Assembly: GCA_016714025.1 (NCBI GenBank)
Contig: JADJOB010000002.1
Location: 789,501-853,500, forward strand
Direction of reading: 5' to 3'
DNA length: 64,000 nucleotides
Origin: Saprospiraceae bacterium
GTDB taxonomy: Bacteria > Bacteroidota > Bacteroidia > Chitinophagales > Saprospiraceae
How positions within the stretch are numbered: position 1 is the stretch's first letter; each line of letters starts with the position of its first letter. The notes beneath the pieces were generated by a model. The model searched no databases, was not told where the DNA came from, and worked only from the letters and a program-made list of their open reading frames with translations. Shown here piece by piece: positions 25,997 through 34,662 of this stretch. Made by a program: the position numbers and the translations under genes.

Positions 25997-28900
25997 ATGT
26001 CAAAGAAAATCTGTTTATTAAGTGTTCTGATTTGCTTTTATAGCTTATCCACTTTTAGCCAAAAGAAATCAAACCCAATTGCTCCTGCGGCAAAAGTGGA
26101 AACCAAAGAGTTTATCAATTCCGGTTTATTTGGTGAATTGAGTTTCCGAAGCGTAGGTCCTGCATTAACCTCAGGTCGGATTTCAGATTTAGCTGTAAAT
26201 CCTTTTAATACCAGCGAATATTATGTTGCAGCTGCATCCGGTGGCGTTTGGAAGACCACCAATTCCGGAATCAGCTTCAATCCGATTTTTGACGGAGAAG
26301 GATCTTATTCCATTGGATGTCTGGCCATTGACCCTAAAAATCCCAATGTAGTTTGGGTCGGAACCGGAGAAAATAATAACCAACGCAGCGTAGCCTACGG
26401 GGATGGCATTTACAAATCAGAAGATGGAGGTAAATCCTGGAAAAACATGGGTTTAAAACAATCTGAGCACATCGGACGGATCTCCATTGATCCTTCCAAC
26501 CCGGACATCGTTTATGTAGCAGCTTATGGTCCGTTGTGGACCAATGGAGGCGATCGCGGAATTTATAAAACTACGGATGGAGGAGCTACCTGGAAGCAGG
26601 TATTAAAAATCAGCGACTACACCGGTTGTAACGAAGTATTTGTAGATCCAAGATATCCTAATATAGTATATGCTGCGGCACACCAAAGACAGCGAAAAGT
26701 TTACAGTTATATTGGAGGCGGACCAGAATCGGCTTTATATAAAAGTACGGATGGAGGAGCAAGCTGGAATAAAATCATGAGCGGCATGCCTGGAGGTGAT
26801 TTAGGCAGAATCGGATTAAATTATTCACCGGTAAATCCGGATGTACTTTTTGCAGTTGTTGAAGCAGCTGATGGAGAAGGCGGAGTGTATAAAAGCAAAG
26901 ATCGTGGAGCGAGTTGGGAAAAGCAAAGCGGTTATTCTACATCGGGAAATTATTACCAAAAGATTTATTGTGATCCAAAGGATATCAACAAAGTATTTGT
27001 AATCAATACGTATTTCGGTGTCAGTAAAGACGGTGGTAAAAGTTTCTCCATCTTAGGAGAAAAAAGCAAACACATTGACAATCACGCGATCTGGATCAAT
27101 CCGAATAACACAGATCATTATCTGGTTGGTTGTGATGGCGGATTATATGAAAGTTTTAATGCCGGAGAAGATTGGGCATTTAAAGCCAATTTGCCCATTA
27201 CGCAATTTTATAAAGTATCTACAGACAATGCGTTTCCTTTTTACAACATCCATGGGGGAACTCAGGATAATTTTAGTATTGGCGGACCTTCACGCACCAC
27301 CAGCATCAACGGCATTGTCAATTCGGATTGGTTTTTTACCAGTACCGGCGATGGCTTTGAAACTCAAATTGATCCTTTGGATCCCAATGTTATTTATGCA
27401 CAATCCCAATACGGTGGATTGGTGCGATACGACAAGAAAAATGGGGAGTTTGTAGATATCAAACCAATAGAAAAAAATGGTGAAGCAGCGTATCGTTGGA
27501 ATTGGGATGCTCCTTTATTGATTTCAAAATATAACAACAAGCGATTGTATTTTGCTGCCAATCGTTTATTTCGTACCGATGATCAGGGACACAGTTGGAA
27601 AACGTTGTCACAAGATCTAAGCAGAATGATGGATCGAAATAAACTCATGGTCATGGACCGGGTTTGGAGTGTAGATGCCATTGCAAAAAATGGATCTACC
27701 GATATTTATGGAAATTGTACATCCATTGCAGAAAATCAATTTGATGAAAACATTTTATATGTTGGAACCGATGATGGATTGGTTCAAATCACAAAAGACG
27801 GTGGAAAATCCTGGAATAAAATTGATAACATACCGGGTATTCCTGAACGATCCTATGTACATCAAATTGTTGCCTCACAACACGATCGCAATACGCTTTT
27901 TGTAATATTTAATCATCATCGTTACGGCGATTTTCATCCCTATCTTGTTAAATCTACTGATGGTGGAGTGAGCTGGAAAGCCATTCAATCCAACTTACCG
28001 GAGCGAGGATCACTTTATTGTATGGCAGAAGATCACATCAATAAAAATTTATTATTTGCAGGAACAGAATTTGGAGCTTTTTGCAGTTTGGATGGCGGAA
28101 TGAAGTGGATTGCTTTGAAAGCTGGTTTACCAACGATTGCTGTGCGGGATATGGAAATTCAGAAACGTGAAAACGATTTGGTATTGGGAACATTTGGCAG
28201 AGGATTTTATGTATTGGATGATTACAGTCCACTGCGTTACATAAAAAAAGAAGATTCATCACAAATTGCAAAAATCTATCCGATTAAAGATTCCTGGATG
28301 TTTGTGCCATCGGTACCTCTGGGCGTGCGCGGAAAAGGATTTCAAGGCGAAGGATTTTATACTGCTCCAAATCCAAAAGTAGGGGCTGTGTTTAGCTATT
28401 ATTTGCGGGATGATATTAAGACGATTAAGGAAAAACGCCGTGAGCAGGAGAAAGAAAAAATTAAAAACAAAGAAGCTATTTATTATCCAAGTGCCGATTC
28501 ACTGCGATTGGAAGATGAGCAGCCGGCGCCACACATACTATTTACCATATCAGATGCATCCGGAAATGTAGTACGTAAATTAAAAGCAGCTGCTAAAAAG
28601 GGATTGCACCGCATCGTATGGGATTATCGCTATGCACCTTTTGGTCCGATTGATCTGAGCAGCTTTGATGAGTCATTTGTATTTAATGCGCAGGAGACCG
28701 GTTACATGGCAATACCTGGTATGTATCGGGTGGCTATCAGTAAATTTGAAGATGGAGTTTATACAGATTTGGGATTGAATGAAAATTTTAAAATTCAGGC
28801 ATTGAATCAATCCAGTTTACCGGCAGCTGATAAAAAAGCAGTGGATGATTTTTGTAAAAAGGTTGCTGAACTTCGCAGAGTGACCGGTGCAACGGATGCC

Positions 28901-29302
28901 TATCGTTCAGAGCTACAGGAAAAATTAAAATACATTAAGCGAGCTGTGATTGATGCACCTGCATTGCCTACAGCTGTTTCAAAAACCATCGCAGATATTG
29001 AGTCTCGGATGAATGCTGCCAACCTTCAATTAAATGGCAACGGCAGTCTGGCCAGACGCGAGTTCGAAACCTTGCCATCCATCAATGGTCGCATTGGTAC
29101 CATTGTTGGCGGATTGTGGAGCACAACTGTTGCGCCTAGTGAAACGTATTTGCAATCTTACCAACTTGCTTTGACCCAATTCAATGCTGTGTATAAGGAA
29201 ATAAAAAGCATTGATGCTGACATTATGCAATTAGAACAAAAATTAGAGATGCATTCAGTGCCATTTACACCGGGTAGATTGCCAGAATGGAAGACGAATT
29301 AA
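25997..29302 (+). CDS. Sortilin/VPS10-like BNR beta-propeller protein (glycosyl-hydrolase-like)
   Basis: An 1101-aa exported protein with a signal peptide (about residues 1-21). Two stretches of Asp-box/BNR repeats follow, each with the S/T-x-D-x-G-x-x-W pattern (SEDGGKSW, TTDGGATW, STDGGASW, TKDGGKSW, STDGGVSW). This gives the ten-bladed propeller look of the Sortilin-Vps10 family widely annotated in Bacteroidota as a glycosyl hydrolase. A C-terminal part from about residue 790 is helical with a charged KEKRREQEKEKIKNKE segment. No T9SS sorting domain is visible. Catalytic activity is not established for this family; protein or glycan binding is equally possible. Confidence 0.88.
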   Translation: MSKKICLLSVLICFYSLSTFSQKKSNPIAPAAKVETKEFINSGLFGELSFRSVGPALTSGRISDLAVNPFNTSEYYVAAASGGVWKTTNSGISFNPIFDGEGSYSIGCLAIDPKNPNVVWVGTGENNNQRSVAYGDGIYKSEDGGKSWKNMGLKQSEHIGRISIDPSNPDIVYVAAYGPLWTNGGDRGIYKTTDGGATWKQVLKISDYTGCNEVFVDPRYPNIVYAAAHQRQRKVYSYIGGGPESALYKSTDGGASWNKIMSGMPGGDLGRIGLNYSPVNPDVLFAVVEAADGEGGVYKSKDRGASWEKQSGYSTSGNYYQKIYCDPKDINKVFVINTYFGVSKDGGKSFSILGEKSKHIDNHAIWINPNNTDHYLVGCDGGLYESFNAGEDWAFKANLPITQFYKVSTDNAFPFYNIHGGTQDNFSIGGPSRTTSINGIVNSDWFFTSTGDGFETQIDPLDPNVIYAQSQYGGLVRYDKKNGEFVDIKPIEKNGEAAYRWNWDAPLLISKYNNKRLYFAANRLFRTDDQGHSWKTLSQDLSRMMDRNKLMVMDRVWSVDAIAKNGSTDIYGNCTSIAENQFDENILYVGTDDGLVQITKDGGKSWNKIDNIPGIPERSYVHQIVASQHDRNTLFVIFNHHRYGDFHPYLVKSTDGGVSWKAIQSNLPERGSLYCMAEDHINKNLLFAGTEFGAFCSLDGGMKWIALKAGLPTIAVRDMEIQKRENDLVLGTFGRGFYVLDDYSPLRYIKKEDSSQIAKIYPIKDSWMFVPSVPLGVRGKGFQGEGFYTAPNPKVGAVFSYYLRDDIKTIKEKRREQEKEKIKNKEAIYYPSADSLRLEDEQPAPHILFTISDASGNVVRKLKAAAKKGLHRIVWDYRYAPFGPIDLSSFDESFVFNAQETGYMAIPGMYRVAISKFEDGVYTDLGLNENFKIQALNQSSLPAADKKAVDDFCKKVAELRRVTGATDAYRSELQEKLKYIKRAVIDAPALPTAVSKTIADIESRMNAANLQLNGNGSLARREFETLPSINGRIGTIVGGLWSTTVAPSETYLQSYQLALTQFNAVYKEIKSIDADIMQLEQKLEMHSVPFTPGRLPEWKTN

Positions 29303-29311
29303 AGAGAAAGA

Positions 29312-29645
29312 GGAAAAGCCACGAATGCACGAATGGAGGACACGAATGAAGACACGAATTGAAGAAGGAGGAAATGCCACGAATGCACGAATTAAGGACG
29401 AATGTTTAAGGATGTATAAAATCCATTCGTATTTCATTCGTGCATTCGTGGCAACTCTTCGTATTTCATTTGTGCATTCGTGGCAACTCTTCGTATTTCA
29501 TTCGTGCATTCGTGGCAACTCTTCGCATTCATTCATGCATTCGTGGCAACCCTTCGCATTTCATTCGTGCATTCGTGGCAACTCTTCGCATTCATTCGTG
29601 CATTCGTGGCAATCCTTCGCATTCATTCGTGCATTCGTGGCAATA
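29312..29645. repeat. ATTCGTGCATTCGTGGCAA repeat island with inverted arm
   Basis: Starts with reverse-orientation words (CACGAATGCACGAAT, twice, plus variants, 29312-29405). Seven forward copies of a 31-32-bp unit follow (TTCATTCGTGCATTCGTGG with CAACTCTTCG), up to 29645. The word is that of the island at 12590-13260, but the arm order is reversed. The open frames across it (29325-29666, 29440-29646) are repeat translations. Confidence 0.85.
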
Positions 29646-29698
29646 AAAAATCTTCTTAATAGTTAGATCATATAATGTGAAGTACAAAATATCCCAGT

Positions 29699-30226
29699 AT
29701 GTATCAAGATCAAATAAAAACTGAATTACAAGATAGGCATCAAGCGTTTATTAATTTTATCAATGGGCTCAATGAAGATACTTTCAATTTTAAATTTCAA
29801 GAGAAGTGGACAGCGGGACAACAATTAGCGCATATTGTAATGTGTATCAAACCGCTGGTTGCAGTTTTTGGTTTGGATAAATTACTTATTGAACAAAAAT
29901 TTGGCAAATTGGATCGGGAAGGTTTGAGTTATGATCAATTGCTTACATACTATTTGGAAAAATTCACAGCGGGAGGCAAAGCACCGGCAAACTATGTTCC
30001 GGATGTAATTCTTTTTGAAAGGCGAGAAAGTTTATGTCAAAATTTAACGGAGCTCATTGTTGATTTGTGCTTGAAGATGGATAATTATTCTGAAGCAGAT
30101 CTGGATCGTTATTGTATTCCCCATCCTTTATTGGGAATGCTCAGTTTGCGGGAGATGTTGTACAATGCCATTTACCATGTGGAGCACCATCACAAAGCGG
30201 CCATTCAAAATTTGCAATACCGCTAG
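29699..30226 (+). CDS. DinB-family protein
   Basis: A 175-aa four-helix-bundle protein of the DinB/YfiT type. The first helix begins LQDRHQAFINFINGLNEDTF. The metal-site-type His residues are H51 region (AGQQLAHIVMC) and the C-terminal pair in YHVEHHHKA. DinB-like proteins are metal-binding, often thiol-dependent S-transferases or of unknown role. It lies 32 bp upstream of a GNAT acetyltransferase and probably shares its transcript. Confidence 0.82.
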   Translation: MYQDQIKTELQDRHQAFINFINGLNEDTFNFKFQEKWTAGQQLAHIVMCIKPLVAVFGLDKLLIEQKFGKLDREGLSYDQLLTYYLEKFTAGGKAPANYVPDVILFERRESLCQNLTELIVDLCLKMDNYSEADLDRYCIPHPLLGMLSLREMLYNAIYHVEHHHKAAIQNLQYR

Positions 30227-30258
30227 TTTCTGCGTATTCGATTCTACTTATAATCTAA

Positions 30259-30732
30259 ATGATAAGCGAAAACATCATCCTAAAAGAATATGCTCCAGGT
30301 TTGGAGGATGCCATTAAAAGATTAAACTATGAATGGTTGGAGCGCTATTTTAAATTAGAAGCCTCAGACATCCGTTCGCTATCAGATCCAAAATCAGAAA
30401 TTATAGATAAAGGCGGTTTTATTTTTTATGCTTTGCTAAATGATGAAATCGTAGGAACTGCTTCCCTGTTAAAAAAATCGGAATCTGAATTTGAGTTAGG
30501 AAAAATGGCAGTAACTGCAAGCGCACAAGGCCTTGGAATCGGAAAACGCCTAATGGAGCATTGCCTGGATTTTGCTAAAAGACAAGGTATAACAAAATTA
30601 ATATTATACAGCAATACTAAATTGGCATCAGCAATCCATCTCTACCGTAAATATGGTTTTGTTGAAGTTGAATTGGAATCTGGATTGTATGAACGAGCGA
30701 ATATTAAAATGGAATTGAAGCTTGTGCAATAA
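30259..30732 (+). CDS. GNAT-family N-acetyltransferase
   Basis: A 157-aa GNAT fold protein. The acetyl-CoA loop is clear (ELGKMAVTASAQGLGIGKRL, giving Q-x-x-G-x-G), followed by LYRKYGFVEVE and LYERANIKMELKL at the end. The substrate is unknown; this branch often acetylates small amines or amino acids. A damaged copy of the same C-terminal motif lies at 32401-32514. Confidence 0.88.
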   Translation: MISENIILKEYAPGLEDAIKRLNYEWLERYFKLEASDIRSLSDPKSEIIDKGGFIFYALLNDEIVGTASLLKKSESEFELGKMAVTASAQGLGIGKRLMEHCLDFAKRQGITKLILYSNTKLASAIHLYRKYGFVEVELESGLYERANIKMELKLVQ

Positions 30733-30772
30733 AAGTAAATAAAAGGTACATCAAATCAGAAATTCAATCAAA

Positions 30773-32086
30773 TCAAGGCAGATACTTAGATTTTCCAGGT
30801 TGTTCCATAGTCAAACAATGCAATCCGCCGCCTTTCCAATTTAGAGGCATGGCATCAATAAATACGATCTGATTGTGTGGAAATTCAATTTTAAAAATTA
30901 ATCTAACCCGTTCTTCTTTTGATTTAGAAGAGCCCATGTGTGTATAAGTAGGAAGTAAAATCATACCATTGGTAATCACAAAATTTAAATAACTCGCATT
31001 GGCCACTTGAATTAATGTATCACCGTGTTGAGGCATTTCAGAAGGGATGAGACCCTGACAGGAAATGTTATTTTTTTCAATTTGCGATTGTAAATCACAA
31101 TTTGCAATTAATTTTCTGGTGATTAAATCAGGCATAGGCACCTTAATGATATTAAATGGTTTGCCATCCTGATCAACTGCTTTTTCAAGAATTTTAAAAT
31201 TTTCTTTCATGCGATCGTGATTGATTTGGAGGATGGGATTTCCATTGATCTCCGTTTCGTCAATCCATGCAATAAATACAGTGGTCTCATCCACAAAACG
31301 CACAAAACTATCTGTATGTCCGCCGGTACCGCAAGCAATGTAGTTTTGATGAATTCTTCGAAAGCAATGTAAGGGATCTTCAATCAGGCCTTGTTTCAAC
31401 CAAATGATATTACTCACTCCCAAAACCCGTTTAAATTCGGATTCAATTTCTTTTTTTGAATACCCGGGATTTCTATCCAAGACTGTAGCTTCGCATAAAA
31501 TCAAACTCCCTTTGCCATTTGCTTCGGTGCCACCGCCTTCTTGTACGATTTTTGTTTTTATAATGGTGGCATTTTGACTTTGAGCAATCAGACTACTGAC
31601 TTTATTGGTTTCTTTAACCTTTAATTCCATAGCGGCCAGAACGGATTTAATCTGAGCATTGTCTCCAAATTGGCGTTTAAGAAATTCGGGATAACCATAA
31701 CCATTAAAAATAAAATCAACGATAGCCAATTCGCCCATATCGTTTACTAAAAACTGAGCCCCAAAATCACGAATCCAAAATTGGGATCCTTTAATAATAT
31801 GAAAATGGATGGTTTCCGGGTCAATGCCTTTAGATGTTAGATAAGCCAAGGCTTGGTGCATCAGGCTATCTGATTCTACTGCCAGATTTATTTCGACTTT
31901 ATGGTTTATCGATTTAATCATTGAAACTAAAACTGACTGGTATCCGTAGGAAGTATCTGCTTCCCATCCCAACCACAGGGCATCCTGGTGCTCCCAGGCA
32001 GCAGGTATATGAAATACCTTTTCTTTATTGTTACAGCTAAACAACAAAAGAATAGCTATACCAAAAGCGATTTCTTTTAGCAACAT
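30773..32086 (-). CDS. Agmatine deiminase / peptidylarginine deiminase-family lipoprotein
   Basis: A 437-aa protein of the PAD_porph family. Motifs seen: WIRDFGAQF, QEGGGTEANGKGS, CGTGGHTDSFVRF and, near the end, GGGLHCLTMEQP with the probable nucleophile Cys424. The family deiminates agmatine to N-carbamoylputrescine (AguA) or protein arginines (PPAD of Porphyromonas). Unlike cytosolic AguA this protein starts with a lipoprotein signal (MLLKEIAFGIAILLLFSC, lipidated Cys18), so it acts outside the cytoplasm. The substrate is undecided. Confidence 0.88.
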   Translation of the reverse strand: MLLKEIAFGIAILLLFSCNNKEKVFHIPAAWEHQDALWLGWEADTSYGYQSVLVSMIKSINHKVEINLAVESDSLMHQALAYLTSKGIDPETIHFHIIKGSQFWIRDFGAQFLVNDMGELAIVDFIFNGYGYPEFLKRQFGDNAQIKSVLAAMELKVKETNKVSSLIAQSQNATIIKTKIVQEGGGTEANGKGSLILCEATVLDRNPGYSKKEIESEFKRVLGVSNIIWLKQGLIEDPLHCFRRIHQNYIACGTGGHTDSFVRFVDETTVFIAWIDETEINGNPILQINHDRMKENFKILEKAVDQDGKPFNIIKVPMPDLITRKLIANCDLQSQIEKNNISCQGLIPSEMPQHGDTLIQVANASYLNFVITNGMILLPTYTHMGSSKSKEERVRLIFKIEFPHNQIVFIDAMPLNWKGGGLHCLTMEQPGKSKYLP

Positions 32087-32118
32087 ATTATACTACCTAA
32101 AAAACTGACTACTGCTTA

Positions 32119-32126
32119 CAAACTTA
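32119..32126 (-). promoter_or_regulatory. -7 element TAAGTTTG for the deiminase gene
   Basis: A minus-strand TAnnTTTG match, 32 bp upstream of the start codon at 32086. Confidence 0.45.
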
Positions 32127-32400
32127 AAATCAGAACTGTCAAATCCAATTTAAGCTTGTGTGAAATTATTTCTGCATTCACCCGGGCAAAGTATCGCAAT
32201 ATTTTACAGCGCAAAAAACTTTAACACTACTTAGAAATTGCTTAGAATGCACTCAATGTGGTCTAAAGCTGTCTTTTAAAGGCTGTTCAAAGAGCAAAGC
32301 AGATTTAATTTTTAAGAATCTGTGAATACTTGCAATGGCTTCAATTAGGAAGCAAGCAGTTGAATTTGTTTTAATAAAAGGTATTTAAATAATTCTGTTG

Positions 32401-32514
32401 CTGATAAAGGGAAAAGGATACGGATTGTTACAATTTGAAAATTTGTTTTTTGATTTGAATTGGAATCTGTTGTATGAACGTGCGAATAGGAAGATGGCAT
32501 TTGTGATTCAGTAA
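32401..32514 (+). pseudogene. Remnant of a GNAT acetyltransferase C-terminus
   Basis: The plus-strand frame to the TAA at 32512-32514 ends ...NLLYERANRKMAFVIQ, which matches the end of the GNAT at 30259 (GLYERANIKMELKLVQ). The upstream KGKGYGL resembles its LYRKYGF. No start codon or acetyl-CoA loop is left. It sits in the 520-bp gap 32087-32608, which otherwise shows nothing recognisable. Confidence 0.6.
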
Positions 32515-32608
32515 TCCGATTGGATGGATGTTTATTTTATTAACTAATTTTAGTTATTTATATAAATTAACTAATTCGGTTTAAAAAACTAAATTTAAAA
32601 TATTTGCA

Positions 32609-34654
32609 TCACCGAATTAAATTAATAGTTCCTGTTTTAGTCATCTTTTGTCCAGAAGTACCTGCATACTCAATCAAATAAATATAGGGTCCAGGACTAG
32701 AATTAAAACCATTTGCAGTTCCATTCCATGATTGAGATTCATCTTGTAAGCGAAAATTTCTTGCATTAAAATATTTATTACCCCAACGGTCAAATATTTC
32801 AAAATTATATATAAAGAGATTGTATTTAGCAGTGATACCAAACCAATCATTGATATGGTCGCCATTTGGAGAAAAAGCATTTGGCATCCAAATGTCGTCG
32901 TCTGAAATTTTAAGAATGTATTGTACAGAATCAGAAAAAAAACATTGATCGTTTGTAATTACCGTTACTTTAATCAAACTGTCTTGAATAAAATTGAACG
33001 TAAATGAATTGTTTTGGTTCGATACTAAATTGTCATTTAAAAACCAATTTATTGAATTTAAAATGTTTAAGTCCCCAGTCAATGTAATAGTTTGATTTGA
33101 ATTACCTTGAGCCAATACATCCGGACCCAAATTTATTTCAGGATTGGGATAGTAATTTAAAGTGAATAAGATCGTATCAGGAATACATTGCATTCCACGG
33201 GTATATAAATACGGATAAGTACCCTTTTTTGTAATTCCAGCATTAATAAATCCGGATTTTAAATCCGAATTCAACCAGTGTCCATTTAATGAAGCCAGGG
33301 ATGGAATAAATTTATCAATGGAATAGAACTCCCCATCCGGACAAAGCCAAATTGTGGTATTGGATTGAAGTTTTTCAAAAACAGGAATTGAAATCCGGGT
33401 ATACACAGTGTCATCATACCACGGAATATAAATACAGGTCCTGATCAAGCGCACTCCTGGACTTGGATCTTTCAATTCATTAATATAAACAATGCCATCC
33501 AGTATCTTTTCAATTTCAGTAGTGCTTATTTTATTTTGCGATGTAAATAGGAGGGATTGTGTTTTATCACCAATCAGATTCAATCCCTTTGGAATATAAT
33601 TTGCTTTTAAATACTCATTAGGTGTATCTAAATTGCCTGATAGCAATTCAACCCGAAGAGAATCTAAAGGTCCATCACTGTAATATACCCAGTCCTTGTC
33701 ATGAATTTTTTGTTCTTCTTGTGGACATTCATAAACAGTACGATAATTATTTGCAGTATCGGATGAATTATTTAGATCAAAATCTATATCAAAACGGCAA
33801 TCTCTCAAATAATCAAATCCCTTTATACCCTCCCCGAAAAAAAAAGCAAAATAAACTTTAATATCCATATCACAGGCAGGTACAATTTTTTTATTTTTAA
33901 AATCCAATTTGTAAAATTTAGTGATGGAATCATGGTTCGTATAACTACTCAAAACCAAATCTGCATGATCGCAGGTTTGATAATTTTTAAATAGTCCCAT
34001 ATACGGAGAAGTAACCATGGGATTATTGTCTTTTACCCAATAACTTGAATCTATTTGAAACAATACCTTAGGTTTAGATAAATCTTGCAAATTTAAATCT
34101 ACGATATTATAATACCGATAAGGTTGAAGTATTTCTTCTATGCCAATTAATTTATTTCCCAATGCTACAATGCTTCGTACACCTTTTGATACATTTCCTA
34201 AAATGGTAAATCTTCCTGTATTGTAATCGTATTCCATAAGATAGGAAATTGAATTATTCCAAGCACGCATTACAATATATATCAAGGATTTTGAATTGAT
34301 GCTAGCAGATACTGCTCGCTCTAAATGACGATTCATTCCTATATATAAATGTTTTTTTATCGGAGTATAAAAATAAGGTTCCGAAGTATTTAAAAATCCT
34401 CCATCAGTTTCTGTCGCTCTATAAAATAGTCCATCTGGGCATTTAAAAACGTTAATTGTAGCCCCTGGATTTGCTGCTGGTTTATCAAATAGCCTAATAA
34501 TGTCACAATTAGATAAATCTGCAATTCCAAAACCATACCAATCACACCAAGTATAAAATTCCTGTGATTTGATATTTAAACAAAATGTTATACTAATTAA
34601 GAATATTAATAAACTTTTCATTTGATACGATTTTAGAATTGCAGAATTTATCAC
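32609..34654 (-). CDS. Secreted protein with gliding-motility-type C-terminal domain (T9SS type B)
   Basis: A 681-aa protein with a signal peptide that may start at the internal MKSLLIFLISITFCLNIKS (residues 12-30). A long beta-rich region with propeller-like repeats covers about 35-480, then a PKD-like stretch around 490-580. A CHU_C/gliding-motility-associated C-terminal domain covers about 585-681 (IWMPNAFSPNGDHINDWFGI, EIFDRWGNKYF, ending GTINLIR). CHU_C is the type B T9SS sorting signal, so the protein is surface-exposed or released. It lies 8 bp downstream of another T9SS cargo gene, probably in one transcript. Confidence 0.88.
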   Translation of the reverse strand: MINSAILKSYQMKSLLIFLISITFCLNIKSQEFYTWCDWYGFGIADLSNCDIIRLFDKPAANPGATINVFKCPDGLFYRATETDGGFLNTSEPYFYTPIKKHLYIGMNRHLERAVSASINSKSLIYIVMRAWNNSISYLMEYDYNTGRFTILGNVSKGVRSIVALGNKLIGIEEILQPYRYYNIVDLNLQDLSKPKVLFQIDSSYWVKDNNPMVTSPYMGLFKNYQTCDHADLVLSSYTNHDSITKFYKLDFKNKKIVPACDMDIKVYFAFFFGEGIKGFDYLRDCRFDIDFDLNNSSDTANNYRTVYECPQEEQKIHDKDWVYYSDGPLDSLRVELLSGNLDTPNEYLKANYIPKGLNLIGDKTQSLLFTSQNKISTTEIEKILDGIVYINELKDPSPGVRLIRTCIYIPWYDDTVYTRISIPVFEKLQSNTTIWLCPDGEFYSIDKFIPSLASLNGHWLNSDLKSGFINAGITKKGTYPYLYTRGMQCIPDTILFTLNYYPNPEINLGPDVLAQGNSNQTITLTGDLNILNSINWFLNDNLVSNQNNSFTFNFIQDSLIKVTVITNDQCFFSDSVQYILKISDDDIWMPNAFSPNGDHINDWFGITAKYNLFIYNFEIFDRWGNKYFNARNFRLQDESQSWNGTANGFNSSPGPYIYLIEYAGTSGQKMTKTGTINLIR

Positions 34655-34662
34655 TTTCGATT

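Noticed and set aside
26189..26383. Antisense open frames within large genes (here and at 4489, 46093, 50217 and others)
   Set aside because: They lie fully inside strongly supported genes and show no domain-like features.
30210..30240. TGCGTATTC half-site before the GNAT gene, like the regulator palindrome
   Set aside because: The left arm does not match at the right spacing.
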